Below, in pieces: positions 26,895 through 36,625 of a DNA stretch of 64,000 nucleotides. The notes under the pieces were generated by a model that did not search any database, was not told where the DNA came from, and worked only from the letters and a program-made list of their open reading frames with translations. Origin of the DNA: CBDATB01 sp965199745 (GTDB lineage: Bacteria > Bacteroidota > Bacteroidia > Cytophagales > Flammeovirgaceae). Positions within the stretch are counted from its first letter, which is position 1. Each line of letters begins with the position of its first letter. The stretch covers positions 1-64,000 of the forward strand of contig CBDATB010000003.1 in assembly GCA_965199745.1 (NCBI GenBank), in the 5' to 3' direction. Position numbers and translations under genes: made by a program.

Positions 26895-28499
26895 ATGAAC
26901 ACCCTAAAAGCAAGTAAATATTACTTTTTGGTCTTATCATCATTAGCAGGAATTTGCTTAGGCTTATCGTGGTATAAACCGCTAACACCTTTAATTTTTG
27001 TGGCTTTTATTCCCTTGTTTGAACTCACTGAGCGTGTGTATCAAGGAGATTATAAATATGCTAAACTAACGATATGGTTATATGCCTGGCTCACTTTTAT
27101 TTTATGGAATATTGTTGTTTATTGGTGGTTGTGGTATGCAGTAGACACCATTGCCTTGGCAGCATGGCTGGCCAATGGGCTATTAATGACATTGCCTATT
27201 TTACTGTACTATATTATCAAAAAAACTGTGGTTAATCAATTCGGACTGTTTGCTTTTTTAGTTTGCTGGGTATGTTTTGAATATTTGCATCTACAGTGGG
27301 ATCTCTCTTGGATATGGCTCAATGTAGGTAATGTCTTTGCATTTATGCCTACTTGGGTTCAATGGTATGAATATACAGGTACATTTGGCGGCACTTGCTG
27401 GGTACTAACAGCTAATATATTAATTTACAAAGCATTATCGCAAAAGCGTGTGCGTGTGTTTGCAGCCTTAGTTGTGTTAATACCAATCATATTTTCTTAC
27501 TACTTGTACAAAGTGTATGAGGAAAAAGGTGTGCCGGTAGAAGTTGCTATTGTGCAGCCGAATTTCGATTGCTATACGGAAAAATATGTCTACAACGCAC
27601 GTACCAGAGAAAAAAATGCTGAAACTTATATTCCGTATTTGCATCAAGTAGATAGCATCATTGGTCTTTCCCGAAAGATATTAACACCTCAAACGGCTTT
27701 CATTGCATTTCCAGAAACTACCTTCCATCAGCTCAAAGACGAGCGTAATATGACAAGCTACTACGATGTAAAAAAATTAAAATACTTACAAGAGACCTTT
27801 CCTAGTGTGTCCGTTTTAGCGGGTATGGATTCTTATAAAATACTCGATTCTCCAGATGAACACACTAGCGCAACCCGTTATAAGAAAAGCCTGGGTCATT
27901 ATGAAATTTTTAACTCTGCTCTCTTTCTCAGTAACCAAAATACAATGGGTATTTACCGAAAATCCAAATTTATTATCGGTGTGGAAACAACCCCTTTTGC
28001 CAACTTATTAGAATCTATGACTATAGACTTGGGCGGCATTACAGGAAATTTGGGCAAGCAAGATCAAAGAACAGTTTTCAGAAATAGTGACTCGCTAGGT
28101 ATCGCACCCATTATCTGCTATGAATCGGTATATGGTGAGTATGTAACAGATTACGTTAAGAATGGTGCGCATATCTTAGCCGTCATTACTAATGATGGAT
28201 GGTGGGATAATACGCCAGGACACTTGCAGCACTTGGCGTATTCATCATTGCGTGCTATTGAAACACGCCGCCCAGTATGTAGAGCAGCCAATACTGGCAT
28301 ATCAGGTTTTATTGACCAGCGAGGAGAGTTAGTAAAAAAAAGTCGCTACAATGAGGCAATAGCCTTACGCCATATGGTAATGGCAAATAATGTAGAAAGT
28401 TTTTACGTGCAATACGGCGATTATATAGCCCGATTATGCACGTTTTTACTGGCTTTTATGGTATTAGCAGCAGGTGTTAGGTGCTTGATAGTACAGTAA
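26895..28499 (+). CDS. lnt: Apolipoprotein N-acyltransferase
   Basis: This 534-residue inner-membrane enzyme adds the third acyl chain to lipoproteins. The N-terminal ~200 residues form several transmembrane helices. The periplasmic nitrilase-type domain shows the catalytic Glu in FPETTFHQL, Lys in YRKSKFIIGVE and Cys in IICYESVYGEY, followed by NDGWWDNTPGHLQHL and AANTGISGFID. A final transmembrane segment closes the protein. Its presence fits the lipoproteins predicted elsewhere in the window. Confidence 0.94.
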   Translation: MNTLKASKYYFLVLSSLAGICLGLSWYKPLTPLIFVAFIPLFELTERVYQGDYKYAKLTIWLYAWLTFILWNIVVYWWLWYAVDTIALAAWLANGLLMTLPILLYYIIKKTVVNQFGLFAFLVCWVCFEYLHLQWDLSWIWLNVGNVFAFMPTWVQWYEYTGTFGGTCWVLTANILIYKALSQKRVRVFAALVVLIPIIFSYYLYKVYEEKGVPVEVAIVQPNFDCYTEKYVYNARTREKNAETYIPYLHQVDSIIGLSRKILTPQTAFIAFPETTFHQLKDERNMTSYYDVKKLKYLQETFPSVSVLAGMDSYKILDSPDEHTSATRYKKSLGHYEIFNSALFLSNQNTMGIYRKSKFIIGVETTPFANLLESMTIDLGGITGNLGKQDQRTVFRNSDSLGIAPIICYESVYGEYVTDYVKNGAHILAVITNDGWWDNTPGHLQHLAYSSLRAIETRRPVCRAANTGISGFIDQRGELVKKSRYNEAIALRHMVMANNVESFYVQYGDYIARLCTFLLAFMVLAAGVRCLIVQ

Positions 28500-28638
28500 A
28501 TAAACATTATAAAATTAAGAATTGAAAAAATTATTACAACTGCTGATTTATCTATTTCTAAATTAACCACCTGAAGACTTATGTAAAAGATAAAGATCGA
28601 TTATAGCAAACTGAAATTAAAATATAATATTTTTAACA

Positions 28639-29350
28639 ATGTTTTATATTGATGAACCTACTGCTAATAAAAACTTTGTTTTTTTTAAGCAAAAATGAAC
28701 TGCAACATGCGGTTAAGGTACTCAAATACAAAAAAAACCAGTCAACTACACTCATAGACGGGAAGGGGAACATTTTACGAGGTGTTATTACTGATATATG
28801 CCCAGAGCATTGCAAAATACAAATTACTGACCGAAAACACATCGCCCCTCCTGTGCATCACATACATATTGGCATTTGCCCAACAAAAAACCTCGAACGC
28901 GTTGAATGGTTTGTGGAAAAAACTACCGAAATAGGTATTCAGGAAATTTCCTTTATTCAGTCCGCATATTGTCAAAGAAAGCAAATGCGAGTCGAAAGAA
29001 TCAAAAAAAAAGCTATCTCTTCGATGAAACAATCGCTGCGTGTATATTTACCAAAAATAAATCCATTGGTAGATTTTCATGAGTTTATTGCAAAAAACAT
29101 GAAAAATTCCGGACAAAAATTTATTGCACACCAAAAAATAACACATACTTATTCTCTATACCAGCAAGCAACAGCCAAACAACATTATCTGGTATTAATT
29201 GGCCCTGAGGGTGGGTTTTCAAAAGAAGAACTGGAAAAAGCCCAAAAACGGCAATTCACTGTAGTAAGCTTAGGAAAATCTCGCTTGAGAGTAGAAACAG
29301 CAGGCATTGTTACCTGTCATACTTTAAATCTCGTCAATGTGATGAATTAG
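28639..29350 (+). CDS. rsmE: 16S rRNA (uracil-1498-N3)-methyltransferase RsmE, frame broken at a T8 run
   Basis: The SPOUT-class methyltransferase is clear from LSKNELQHAVKVLK, GICPTKNLERVEWFVEKTTEIG, the SAM knot LVLIGPEGGFSKEEL and LGKSRLRVETAGIV near the C-terminus. The natural N-terminus (ATG at 28639: MFYIDEPTANKNFVF) is in another frame from the rest. Eight consecutive T at 28679-28686 separate the two frames; with seven T the reading is FVFLSKNELQHA, as expected for the family. The only uninterrupted frame begins at a TTG at 28649, with an atypical N-terminus. Either a sequencing error, a real mutation, or slippage at T8 restores the protein. Confidence 0.9.
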
Positions 29351-29379
29351 CTCAAAATTTCTTTTATTTATTTTTTTAC

Positions 29380-30051
29380 ATGAAAAAATATTTTTTTTAC
29401 ACACTTTTGTTGCTCCTAAATAGCCTTGCTAATGGTGCGTTTGCACAAAAAAAAAGCGTTAAGATTGCCAAACTCAAATACAATGGCGGAGGCGACTGGT
29501 ATGCTAATAAAACTGCGCTACCCAATTTGATCAGATTTTGTAACCAACACATTCGCACGAATATTTACGCCGAAGAAGATGTTATCACAGCTGACAGTAA
29601 AGACATATTTTCCTACCCCTTCATCTATTTGACAGGGCATGGCAACATTGTGTTTTCTATCAGCGAGGCTGAAAATATGCGAAAGTATTTAGTTGCAGGT
29701 GGCTTTCTACATATTGACGATAATTATGGCTTAGATAAATTTGTCCGTCCAGAAATGAAAAAAATATTTCCTGATCTCGATTTTGTAGAACTTCCCTACT
29801 CGCACCCGATTTATAATCAAAAATTTACTTTCAAACAAGGTTTACCCAAAATACACGAACACGATGGTAGGCCCCCGCAAGGCTTCGGACTCATTTACGA
29901 AGGCAGACTCGTTTGCTTTTATTCTTATGAATCCGACCTGGGCAATGGTTGGGAATCGCAGCATGTATATAATGACTCGGAGGAAATTAGGCAGAAAGCA
30001 CTTAAGATGGGGGCAAATATTATTTCTTTTGTTTTTTCAGAAATTGAATAA
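29380..30051 (+). CDS. DUF4159 domain protein, exported
   Basis: The 223-residue protein has a signal peptide (MKKYFFYTLLLLLNSLANGAFAQ) and a DUF4159 domain over nearly all the rest: AKLKYNGGGDWYANKTAL, FIYLTGHGNIVFSISEAENMRKYL, GGFLHIDDNYGLDKFVRPEM and YSHPIYNQKF. The fold is like a glutamine-amidotransferase or von Willebrand-linked module; function is unknown. It starts 29 bp after rsmE, on the same strand. Confidence 0.88.
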   Translation: MKKYFFYTLLLLLNSLANGAFAQKKSVKIAKLKYNGGGDWYANKTALPNLIRFCNQHIRTNIYAEEDVITADSKDIFSYPFIYLTGHGNIVFSISEAENMRKYLVAGGFLHIDDNYGLDKFVRPEMKKIFPDLDFVELPYSHPIYNQKFTFKQGLPKIHEHDGRPPQGFGLIYEGRLVCFYSYESDLGNGWESQHVYNDSEEIRQKALKMGANIISFVFSEIE

Positions 30052-30110
30052 CTAATTAATGCAAATCACTGTGTGGCAAAAATAAAAGTCCAACTTGTTT
30101 TTTATTAAAA

Positions 30111-31145
30111 TCATCTCGACCGAACCATTCTTCTAAATAAAGCCCATAATTTAAGCGTATCTTTAGCTGCTACTGCTGGAGTACCCAGAACATTTTGCCC
30201 TGCTACAACATCTTTTAATACTGAAGAGGACGCCCCAATTTTTGCCCCGCTGCCTATGGTTACATGGTCTCTCACACCGGCTCGGCCCGCTACTATTACT
30301 CTATCACCCATAGTAACCGACCCTGCAATGGCTACACAGCCAGCAATTAAGCAACCTCGACCTATTTTACAATTGTGACCAATCTGCACCAAATTATCAA
30401 TTTTAGTGCTGTCGCCGATAATTGTCGAGCTAAACTTGCCCCGGTCTATGCATGTGCCAGAGCCGATTTCTACTGCATTACCAATTATTACGTTGCCGAT
30501 ATGTGGTATCTTAACCAAAGTTTTGCCGTCTTTGCTAGGTCGGTAGCCAAAGCCGTCTGTACCAATGCTTGCATTAGCATATAAAATACAGTGAGTACCA
30601 AGCACACAACGCTCTGAAATAACTACACCCGATTTAATGATTGTGTGCGAACCAATAGTTGTACAATCCAGCACCGAAACATTAGGGTGAATAACTGCAT
30701 AATCACTTATTTTGACATCAGCACCAATATAGCAGTTAGCACCAATACTTACCCCCTTTCCTATTAAGGCAGTTTCATGTACGACAGCACTGTGATGGAT
30801 TTCGGATTTAAACCTTAACGGTTCGGGAGCAAATAAATTCAGCAGTTTAGCCATAGCTAAGTCAGCATTTTTCACCACGATGAAAGCTCTATTTTTTCCA
30901 GGTGTTATGTATTCAGATAAAGATACTTCTAAAACAGCCGCTGACGCCTTAGATTGTTGCCAATGGTTAAGATATTGCCGTCTGGCAATAAAAGTAATTG
31001 AGCTTTTTTTTGCTGATTCAATTTGTTCGGGTTCTGTAATTAATGCTGTTGTATTGCCAACCAAATGTCCCGCTAGGAGTTTGTTTAACACTTCTATTTT
31101 AAATGATTTCATATTATTTTGAGTAAAATAATTAAATATTATCAA
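30111..31145 (-). CDS. lpxD: UDP-3-O-acylglucosamine N-acyltransferase
   Basis: The 344-residue trimeric enzyme adds the N-linked acyl chain in the third step of lipid A synthesis. It has an N-terminal uridine-binding domain (about 1-100) and a left-handed beta-helix of hexapeptide repeats (about 105-320: IGKGVSIGANCYIGADVKIS and so on), with FGYRPSKDG and the catalytic His in NLVQIGHNCKIG. A start at MKSFKIEVLN (residue 12, position 31112) is equally likely. It overlaps the upstream ABC transporter by 4 bp, which is consistent with an LPS operon. Confidence 0.93.
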   Translation of the reverse strand: MIIFNYFTQNNMKSFKIEVLNKLLAGHLVGNTTALITEPEQIESAKKSSITFIARRQYLNHWQQSKASAAVLEVSLSEYITPGKNRAFIVVKNADLAMAKLLNLFAPEPLRFKSEIHHSAVVHETALIGKGVSIGANCYIGADVKISDYAVIHPNVSVLDCTTIGSHTIIKSGVVISERCVLGTHCILYANASIGTDGFGYRPSKDGKTLVKIPHIGNVIIGNAVEIGSGTCIDRGKFSSTIIGDSTKIDNLVQIGHNCKIGRGCLIAGCVAIAGSVTMGDRVIVAGRAGVRDHVTIGSGAKIGASSSVLKDVVAGQNVLGTPAVAAKDTLKLWALFRRMVRSR

Positions 31146-32980
31146 GAGATACTCTGCATTCGTTGTAATTTATAGTAAATCCCTCGCTGGCTCACTAATT
31201 CATTATGCGTGCCTCTCTCTACAATTTGCCCCTTATCAATTACTAAAATTTCATGGGCGTGCTGAATAGTGCTTAACCGATGGGCAATAACTAATGAAGT
31301 GCGGTTCTTCATTAAGTTTTGTAGTGCTTGTTGCACTAGTTTTTCCGACTCGGTGTCTAGGGAAGAAGTAGCTTCATCGAGTATTAGAATGGGGGGATTT
31401 TTAAAAATCGCCCGAGCAATGCTGATACGCTGCCGCTGCCCGCCAGATAGTTTGAGTCCTCTGTCGCCAATAACTGTCTCATAAGCATGTTCGGTACCTA
31501 TAATGAAAGCATGGGCATTGGCAACTTTTGAAGCTCTTATAACTTCTTCTAGGTTCGCATCTGGATTACCAAAAGCGATATTATTAAAAATAGTATCATT
31601 GAATAAAATAGATTCTTGCGTCACAATACCCATTTGTTCTCTAAGCGAAGATAAAGTGTAAGCGCGAATATCTTTGTTTCCAATTTGAATACTACCTTCA
31701 TGCACATCATAAAAACGAGGTAGCAAATCGGCAATTGTAGATTTGCCACCTCCCGAAGGACCGACCAATGCAATGGATTTGCCCAGCGGTATTTCAAAGT
31801 TAATTTTTTTTAGCACCTGCTTCTGTTCATAAGAAAAGCTAATATTTTCAAAAGCAACACTCGTGGAAAACTCCTTAAATTCAACAGCTGATTTGCTGTC
31901 GCGAATAGCGGGCTGCTCATCGAGAATTTCGAATATTCTCTTACCTGATACAATGGTTTTTTGTACGGCACTAATGGCAGCAAAAAGACTTTTTACGGGT
32001 ATCATTACCCGACTAAACAATAAAATATATACCGTAAATACGCTTGCTGCTAAAGTCGATTGTTCAGACAAAACCATATTACCACCATACAATAAAATAA
32101 CAACAACAACACATACGCCCATCAATTCGGACACTGGCGAGGCAGCTTCTCGCTTATAAGATAAAGACTTATAATAAGTGCTATATGAGGCACTTTCTTT
32201 AGCAAATTTACTTTTCAAATAATTTTCTGCATTAAAGGCTTTAATTACCCTAATGCCATTAATCATTTCGTCGATAATACTCAAAATAATGCCCAGAGCA
32301 TGTTGGGTCTTCTTTGAGTCTTCTTTAAGTCTTTTTACCAATCCACTAATCAAAGCACCCGACAATGGAATGACTACTAAGGTAAAAATCGTTAATTCTA
32401 CCGACATAGCGAACAGAGAAATAAAATATACCAAAATATTGATAGGCTCACGCAAAAAAGCACCCAAAGCTGTGGTAATAGAAAACTCTATCTCTTGCAA
32501 ATCATTGGTTGAGCGCGACATAATATCGCCTTTATGCCGCGTGGTAAAATAACCGATATGAAGCATGGTCATTTTATTAAAAATGCTCACGCGCATATTA
32601 TGGATAGCCCGTGCCTTAGCTTGTTCAAGAATGCGGATAGAAAGGTAACGAAAAAAATTAGATAACAAGCTAGCAGCCAAGGCCACGCCACAAACTAAAT
32701 AAAGCGCATACTGCTTGCCATAGTCTTGTATAAACTCACCAAAATGATAGTATAAGGCATCTTTGGCATATTGTGAATCCCATCGAAACGAGTCGATATG
32801 TTGTGTATAAGCAAGGGCGGGCAAATCAATAGCTGTATCAAATAGTACATCGAAAAGCGGGATGAGAATTGTAATATTCAACACTCCAAAGACCGTATGA
32901 AGTACGGAAAAAACAGTAAAAGGAGTCAGAAAAGCAGCGAGGCTTCCATTAAATCGTATGAGACGAAGATAAGTATTCAC
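31142..32980 (-). CDS. ABC transporter, MsbA-like exporter
   Basis: The 612-residue half-transporter fuses a six-helix membrane domain (about 15-350) to an ATPase. Walker A GPSGGGKST lies at 407-415, the signature LSGGQRQR at 511-518, Walker B ILILDEAT at 526-533 and the H-loop in IAHRLST. It resembles MsbA and other lipid or drug exporters. Position between ugd and lpxD with 4-bp overlaps on both sides suggests a role in lipid A or LPS export, but drug-export members of the family look alike. Confidence 0.9.
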   Translation of the reverse strand: MNTYLRLIRFNGSLAAFLTPFTVFSVLHTVFGVLNITILIPLFDVLFDTAIDLPALAYTQHIDSFRWDSQYAKDALYYHFGEFIQDYGKQYALYLVCGVALAASLLSNFFRYLSIRILEQAKARAIHNMRVSIFNKMTMLHIGYFTTRHKGDIMSRSTNDLQEIEFSITTALGAFLREPINILVYFISLFAMSVELTIFTLVVIPLSGALISGLVKRLKEDSKKTQHALGIILSIIDEMINGIRVIKAFNAENYLKSKFAKESASYSTYYKSLSYKREAASPVSELMGVCVVVVILLYGGNMVLSEQSTLAASVFTVYILLFSRVMIPVKSLFAAISAVQKTIVSGKRIFEILDEQPAIRDSKSAVEFKEFSTSVAFENISFSYEQKQVLKKINFEIPLGKSIALVGPSGGGKSTIADLLPRFYDVHEGSIQIGNKDIRAYTLSSLREQMGIVTQESILFNDTIFNNIAFGNPDANLEEVIRASKVANAHAFIIGTEHAYETVIGDRGLKLSGGQRQRISIARAIFKNPPILILDEATSSLDTESEKLVQQALQNLMKNRTSLVIAHRLSTIQHAHEILVIDKGQIVERGTHNELVSQRGIYYKLQRMQSIS

Positions 32981-34296
32981 TTTTTATGGAGGACCGTCTC
33001 CCTGCCTATGCTGTTATAATAAAAACCTAAGTTTTTCATTTGTTGTATTGAATAAAGGTTTCTGCCGTCAAAGATAATTTTTTGTTTCATTAAGGCTGCC
33101 ACTTTTTCAAAGTTGGGTACTCTAAAAACACTCCATTCTGTCAGTATTAATAAAGCGTCAGCGGCTTTTAAAACTTCATACTGATTGGTAGCAAATGAAA
33201 TACGGTTGCCATAAATCAGGCGCGTATTATGGATTGCTTCCGGATCAAAAGCACTAATAGACACACTTTGCTCCAACAAAGAATCTATGGTATATAAGGC
33301 TGGCGACTCTCGAATATCATCTGTATTAGGCTTAAAGGCTAAACCCCAGATGGCTAAATGCTTAGCGGGTAAATCTTTCCCAAAGTAAGCCTTTAATTTT
33401 TTGACCAGTGTATATTTCTGCTCCTCATTAACATGCATAACCGAACGTAGTACATCAAATTCGCAACTGTTGTCAGTAGCTATTTTATGCAAAGCCTTTA
33501 CATCCTTAGGAAAACAGCTTCCACCATAGCCCACACCAGGAAATAAAAAACGTTTCCCGATACGGCTATCGCTGCCCATTCCCTTGCGCACTTGCTCTAC
33601 ATTAGCACCTACCTTTTCGCATAAGTTAGCAATTTCATTCATAAAAGTAATCCGTGTTGCCAGATAAGAATTAGCTGCATACTTAGTCATTTCTGCCGAG
33701 CGTTCGTCCATTACATAAATAGGATTTCCTTGTCGTATAAAAGGTGCGTACAAGCGGCGCATCAGCTCTTCTGCCCGCTCCGAAGAAATTCCGATTACCA
33801 CTCTATCGGGTTTGAGAAAATCATCTACGGCAGCACCTTCTCTGAGGAACTCAGGATTAGATACAACATCAAAGTCAGCTGTTGTATTTTTAGCTATTGC
33901 GCAACGCACTCTTTCTGAGGTGCCTACCGGAACCGTGCTTTTATTAACAATTACTCTGTATTCTTTTATCATACTACCTAACTGCCCAGCTACATCAATC
34001 ACGTATGACAAATCGGCAGAGCCATCTTCTCCGGGCGGGGTGGGCAGGGCTAAAAAAATAATTTGTGAGGCTCTTACAGCTACTTGCAAATCGGTAGTAA
34101 ATGACAAGCGTTGCGACTTGATGTTGCGCCGAAACAGCCCAGACAAACCCGGCTCGTAGATGGTCATTTCACCAGATGCTAGTTTTTCAACTTTTTCTTC
34201 ATTATTATCGACACAGACGACAAAATTGCCCATTTCGGCAAAACAAGTACCCGAAACCAAACCGACGTAGCCAGTACCTACCACTGCTATATTCAT
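32977..34296 (-). CDS. ugd: UDP-glucose 6-dehydrogenase
   Basis: The 439-residue enzyme oxidises UDP-glucose to UDP-glucuronate. Features are the Rossmann motif MNIAVVGTGYVGLVSG, the catalytic cysteine in GVGYGGSCFPKDV, EMTKYAANSYLATRITFMNE and the C-terminal GLAFKPNTDDIRESPAL. I chose the ATG at 34296 rather than one 16 codons upstream because the protein then starts exactly at its Rossmann strand and a TAtcTTTG -7 element at 34315-34322 would lie inside the longer version. It heads the ugd-msbA-lpxD operon. Confidence 0.92.
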   Translation of the reverse strand: MNIAVVGTGYVGLVSGTCFAEMGNFVVCVDNNEEKVEKLASGEMTIYEPGLSGLFRRNIKSQRLSFTTDLQVAVRASQIIFLALPTPPGEDGSADLSYVIDVAGQLGSMIKEYRVIVNKSTVPVGTSERVRCAIAKNTTADFDVVSNPEFLREGAAVDDFLKPDRVVIGISSERAEELMRRLYAPFIRQGNPIYVMDERSAEMTKYAANSYLATRITFMNEIANLCEKVGANVEQVRKGMGSDSRIGKRFLFPGVGYGGSCFPKDVKALHKIATDNSCEFDVLRSVMHVNEEQKYTLVKKLKAYFGKDLPAKHLAIWGLAFKPNTDDIRESPALYTIDSLLEQSVSISAFDPEAIHNTRLIYGNRISFATNQYEVLKAADALLILTEWSVFRVPNFEKVAALMKQKIIFDGRNLYSIQQMKNLGFYYNSIGRETVLHKK

Positions 34297-34314
34297 ATTT
34301 TTATTTTTTGAGAA

Positions 34315-34322
34315 CAAAGATA
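34315..34322 (-). promoter_or_regulatory. Bacteroidota-type -7 promoter element for ugd
   Basis: On the minus strand TATCTTTG matches the TAnnTTTG consensus, 18 bp upstream of the ugd ATG. The hairpin at 34335-34358 lies where the -33 element should be, so it may act as an operator. Confidence 0.45.
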
Positions 34323-34334
34323 TAAAAATATTTC

Positions 34335-34358
34335 CCATTTGCATAAATTGGCAAATGG
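34335..34358. repeat. Short palindrome, member 3 of a hairpin family
   Basis: The stem CCATTTG / CAAATGG is identical to that at 18700-18720, but the loop is longer (10 nt). It is 39 bp upstream of the ugd start, in the promoter region. Confidence 0.45.
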
Positions 34359-34554
34359 CACCCGCTGAGTAAATGGTTTATTTTTGAAGAATAAATGAAC
34401 ATGTATTCCCTAAAATTCAAGGACAATCAATATATTTACAGGATTTTTTATTCTAGCTATTTCAACTAGTTCGATTGTTGAGTTGGCTTAAATGCCACTC
34501 ACAAAATAATTTTCACCTTAATATGCTCTATACCTAAAACGAAATATTTACACT

Positions 34555-35823
34555 ATGTCAAAAACAGCCCAACTACATTACGACGGCAAAGTATACGAAC
34601 TAGCATTGATAGAAGGTTCGGAAAAAGAAAAAGCCATCGACATTAGCAAACTGCGTATGCAATCAGGTCTAGTTACGTTAGACCCGGGTTTCAAAAATAC
34701 GGGGTCTACCAGAAGCGACATCACTTTTCTCGATGGTGAAAATGGCATTTTGCGTTACCGGGGTTACGCTATTGAAGAGTTGGCAGCGAAAGCCACTTTT
34801 TTAGAAGTTTCTTATTTACTCATTTACGGGGAGTTACCCACTGAGACACAGATAAAAAATTTTACTCAAAGCATTACCAAACATACATTAGTGCATGAGG
34901 ACATAAGAAAAATTCTTGATGGTTTTCCAGCCACCCTACACCCAATGGGTGTGCTGTCTTCGCTAGTTTGCTCTTTGGGTGCTTTTTACCCTGAATCCCT
35001 ATACCCGAATATTTCTACTGAACAAGTAAACCTAACTATCACACAACTAATGGCTAAGTTGCCCACTATTGCTGCTTGGTCTTATAAAAACAAGCAAGGA
35101 CACCCACTGAATTACCCGCACAACGATTTGGACTATTGCGGCAATTTTATGCACATGATGTTCTCATTACCAGCACAACCGTACACAACGGATCCGGTTA
35201 TTTCCGAAGCCCTTAACAAGTTGTTAATTCTACATGCCGACCACGAGCAAAATTGTTCTACCGCTACGGTCAGAATAGTGGGTTCATCGCAAGTTGGCTT
35301 GTACGCTTCGATTGCCGCAGGTATCAACGCACTTTGGGGTAAGCTGCACGGCGGAGCAAACCAAGCAGTAATAGAAATGTTGGAAGATATTAAGGCAGAT
35401 GGCGGCAATGTAAGGAAATATGTTGAAAAAGCTAAAGACAAAAACGACCCGTTTCGGCTCATGGGCTTTGGACATAGTGTGTATAAAAACTTCGATCCAA
35501 GAGCGAAAATTATTAAGAACACCTGCCACCAAGTACTCGAAAAAATAGGTATTGAAGAACCCATACTTGAAATTGCTAAACAACTCGAAGAGACCTCACT
35601 TACAGAAGACTATTTCATTGCCAGAAAACTATATCCAAATGTAGACTTTTACTCTGGTATTATTTATAAAACACTGGGCATACCTACTGAGATGTTCACG
35701 GTAATGTTCGTCCTTGGGAGGTTGCCCGGATGGATTGCCCAATGGAAAGAAATGCAAGAACAAAAACAAGCCATCGGAAGACCGAGGCAAATTTACACCG
35801 GTCACGGTCACAGAACTTATTAA
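34555..35823 (+). CDS. gltA: Citrate synthase
   Basis: The 422-residue hexameric-type (type II) citrate synthase condenses acetyl-CoA and oxaloacetate. The catalytic residues are visible: His in LHADHEQNCSTATVRIVGSSQ, His in GFGHSVYKNFDPRAKI and Asp in NVDFYSGIIY; GKLHGGANQAVIEML is the substrate-binding block. Monocistronic, divergent from the ugd operon by about 250 bp. Confidence 0.96.
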   Translation: MSKTAQLHYDGKVYELALIEGSEKEKAIDISKLRMQSGLVTLDPGFKNTGSTRSDITFLDGENGILRYRGYAIEELAAKATFLEVSYLLIYGELPTETQIKNFTQSITKHTLVHEDIRKILDGFPATLHPMGVLSSLVCSLGAFYPESLYPNISTEQVNLTITQLMAKLPTIAAWSYKNKQGHPLNYPHNDLDYCGNFMHMMFSLPAQPYTTDPVISEALNKLLILHADHEQNCSTATVRIVGSSQVGLYASIAAGINALWGKLHGGANQAVIEMLEDIKADGGNVRKYVEKAKDKNDPFRLMGFGHSVYKNFDPRAKIIKNTCHQVLEKIGIEEPILEIAKQLEETSLTEDYFIARKLYPNVDFYSGIIYKTLGIPTEMFTVMFVLGRLPGWIAQWKEMQEQKQAIGRPRQIYTGHGHRTY

Positions 35824-35882
35824 TTCCCAGCTTTACTTTAGCGCATACTTGAGAAAATTATGAGTCTCTTTCAAATATGCTC

Positions 35883-36356
35883 TTAAGCTAAATACGCCGA
35901 ATACATCCAAACTAGCTTCTCTTGCCCCCTAATATAGTCGCTCATTAAAGCGTTGGTACCCTCGTCATTGGCTACTGCCGATAAGTCGAGTAGTTTGCGT
36001 TCCATTGGCAGTAAAATGGCATAACTGGTCAATATATTTTTTACTGCATCGTTGCCACTAGAAACGTTTTTAGATTCCTCAATTTTCGATACTTCTAAGT
36101 AATTGCTATAAGTATGTAGAGGGGTAAAATCTAGTGTTAAAATCCGTTCGGCAATTTCATCAATTTTGACTAGTAAGTCGTTGTATAATTCTTCAAACTT
36201 CAAGTGCAATTCAAAAAATTTATTCCCCTTAATATTCCAATGAAAAGCGCGTGTATTCATGTAAAACACCTGATAATTTGCCAGTAGCTCATTTAGTTTT
36301 TCTGCTAGTATTTTCGTTTTCTCAGTATCTAAACCAATATGATTCTTTTTATCCAT
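35883..36356 (-). CDS. dps: Dps-family ferritin-like DNA-protection protein
   Basis: This 157-residue four-helix protein of the Dps family oxidises iron with hydrogen peroxide and stores it. The inter-subunit ferroxidase site is visible in RAFHWNIKGNKFFELHLKFEELYND (His and Asp/Glu positions), followed by KIDEIAERILTLDFTP. Length is typical. It converges with gltA; the gene is probably induced by oxidative stress, but no operator was recognised. Confidence 0.92.
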   Translation of the reverse strand: MDKKNHIGLDTEKTKILAEKLNELLANYQVFYMNTRAFHWNIKGNKFFELHLKFEELYNDLLVKIDEIAERILTLDFTPLHTYSNYLEVSKIEESKNVSSGNDAVKNILTSYAILLPMERKLLDLSAVANDEGTNALMSDYIRGQEKLVWMYSAYLA

Positions 36357-36625
36357 GATATCTTGTTGTTTTATAATGGGTTATATCTTGTATATTCTCT
36401 CAAACACTAGGCCGGTGATAAAACTATTGTTATTAATTTTGTATTATGTAGATAGTGCCGAGTTGCAGAAAAAAGTTTTATCAAAAGCAAAAATAATGAA
36501 AAAAACAAGTAAAATAAATTTAGTAATAAGCGATATTAAATTGATTTACTGAAACAAACAACAAGTTTAGGTTGTAATCAAAATCTAAAAGTATTTCTAC
36601 CAATAAAGTTAATTCTGACAGAAGT

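Noticed and set aside
36355..36552. Small plus-strand ORF between dps and the Omp85-like gene
   Set aside because: No family features; composition is that of AT-rich spacer DNA; likely chance.
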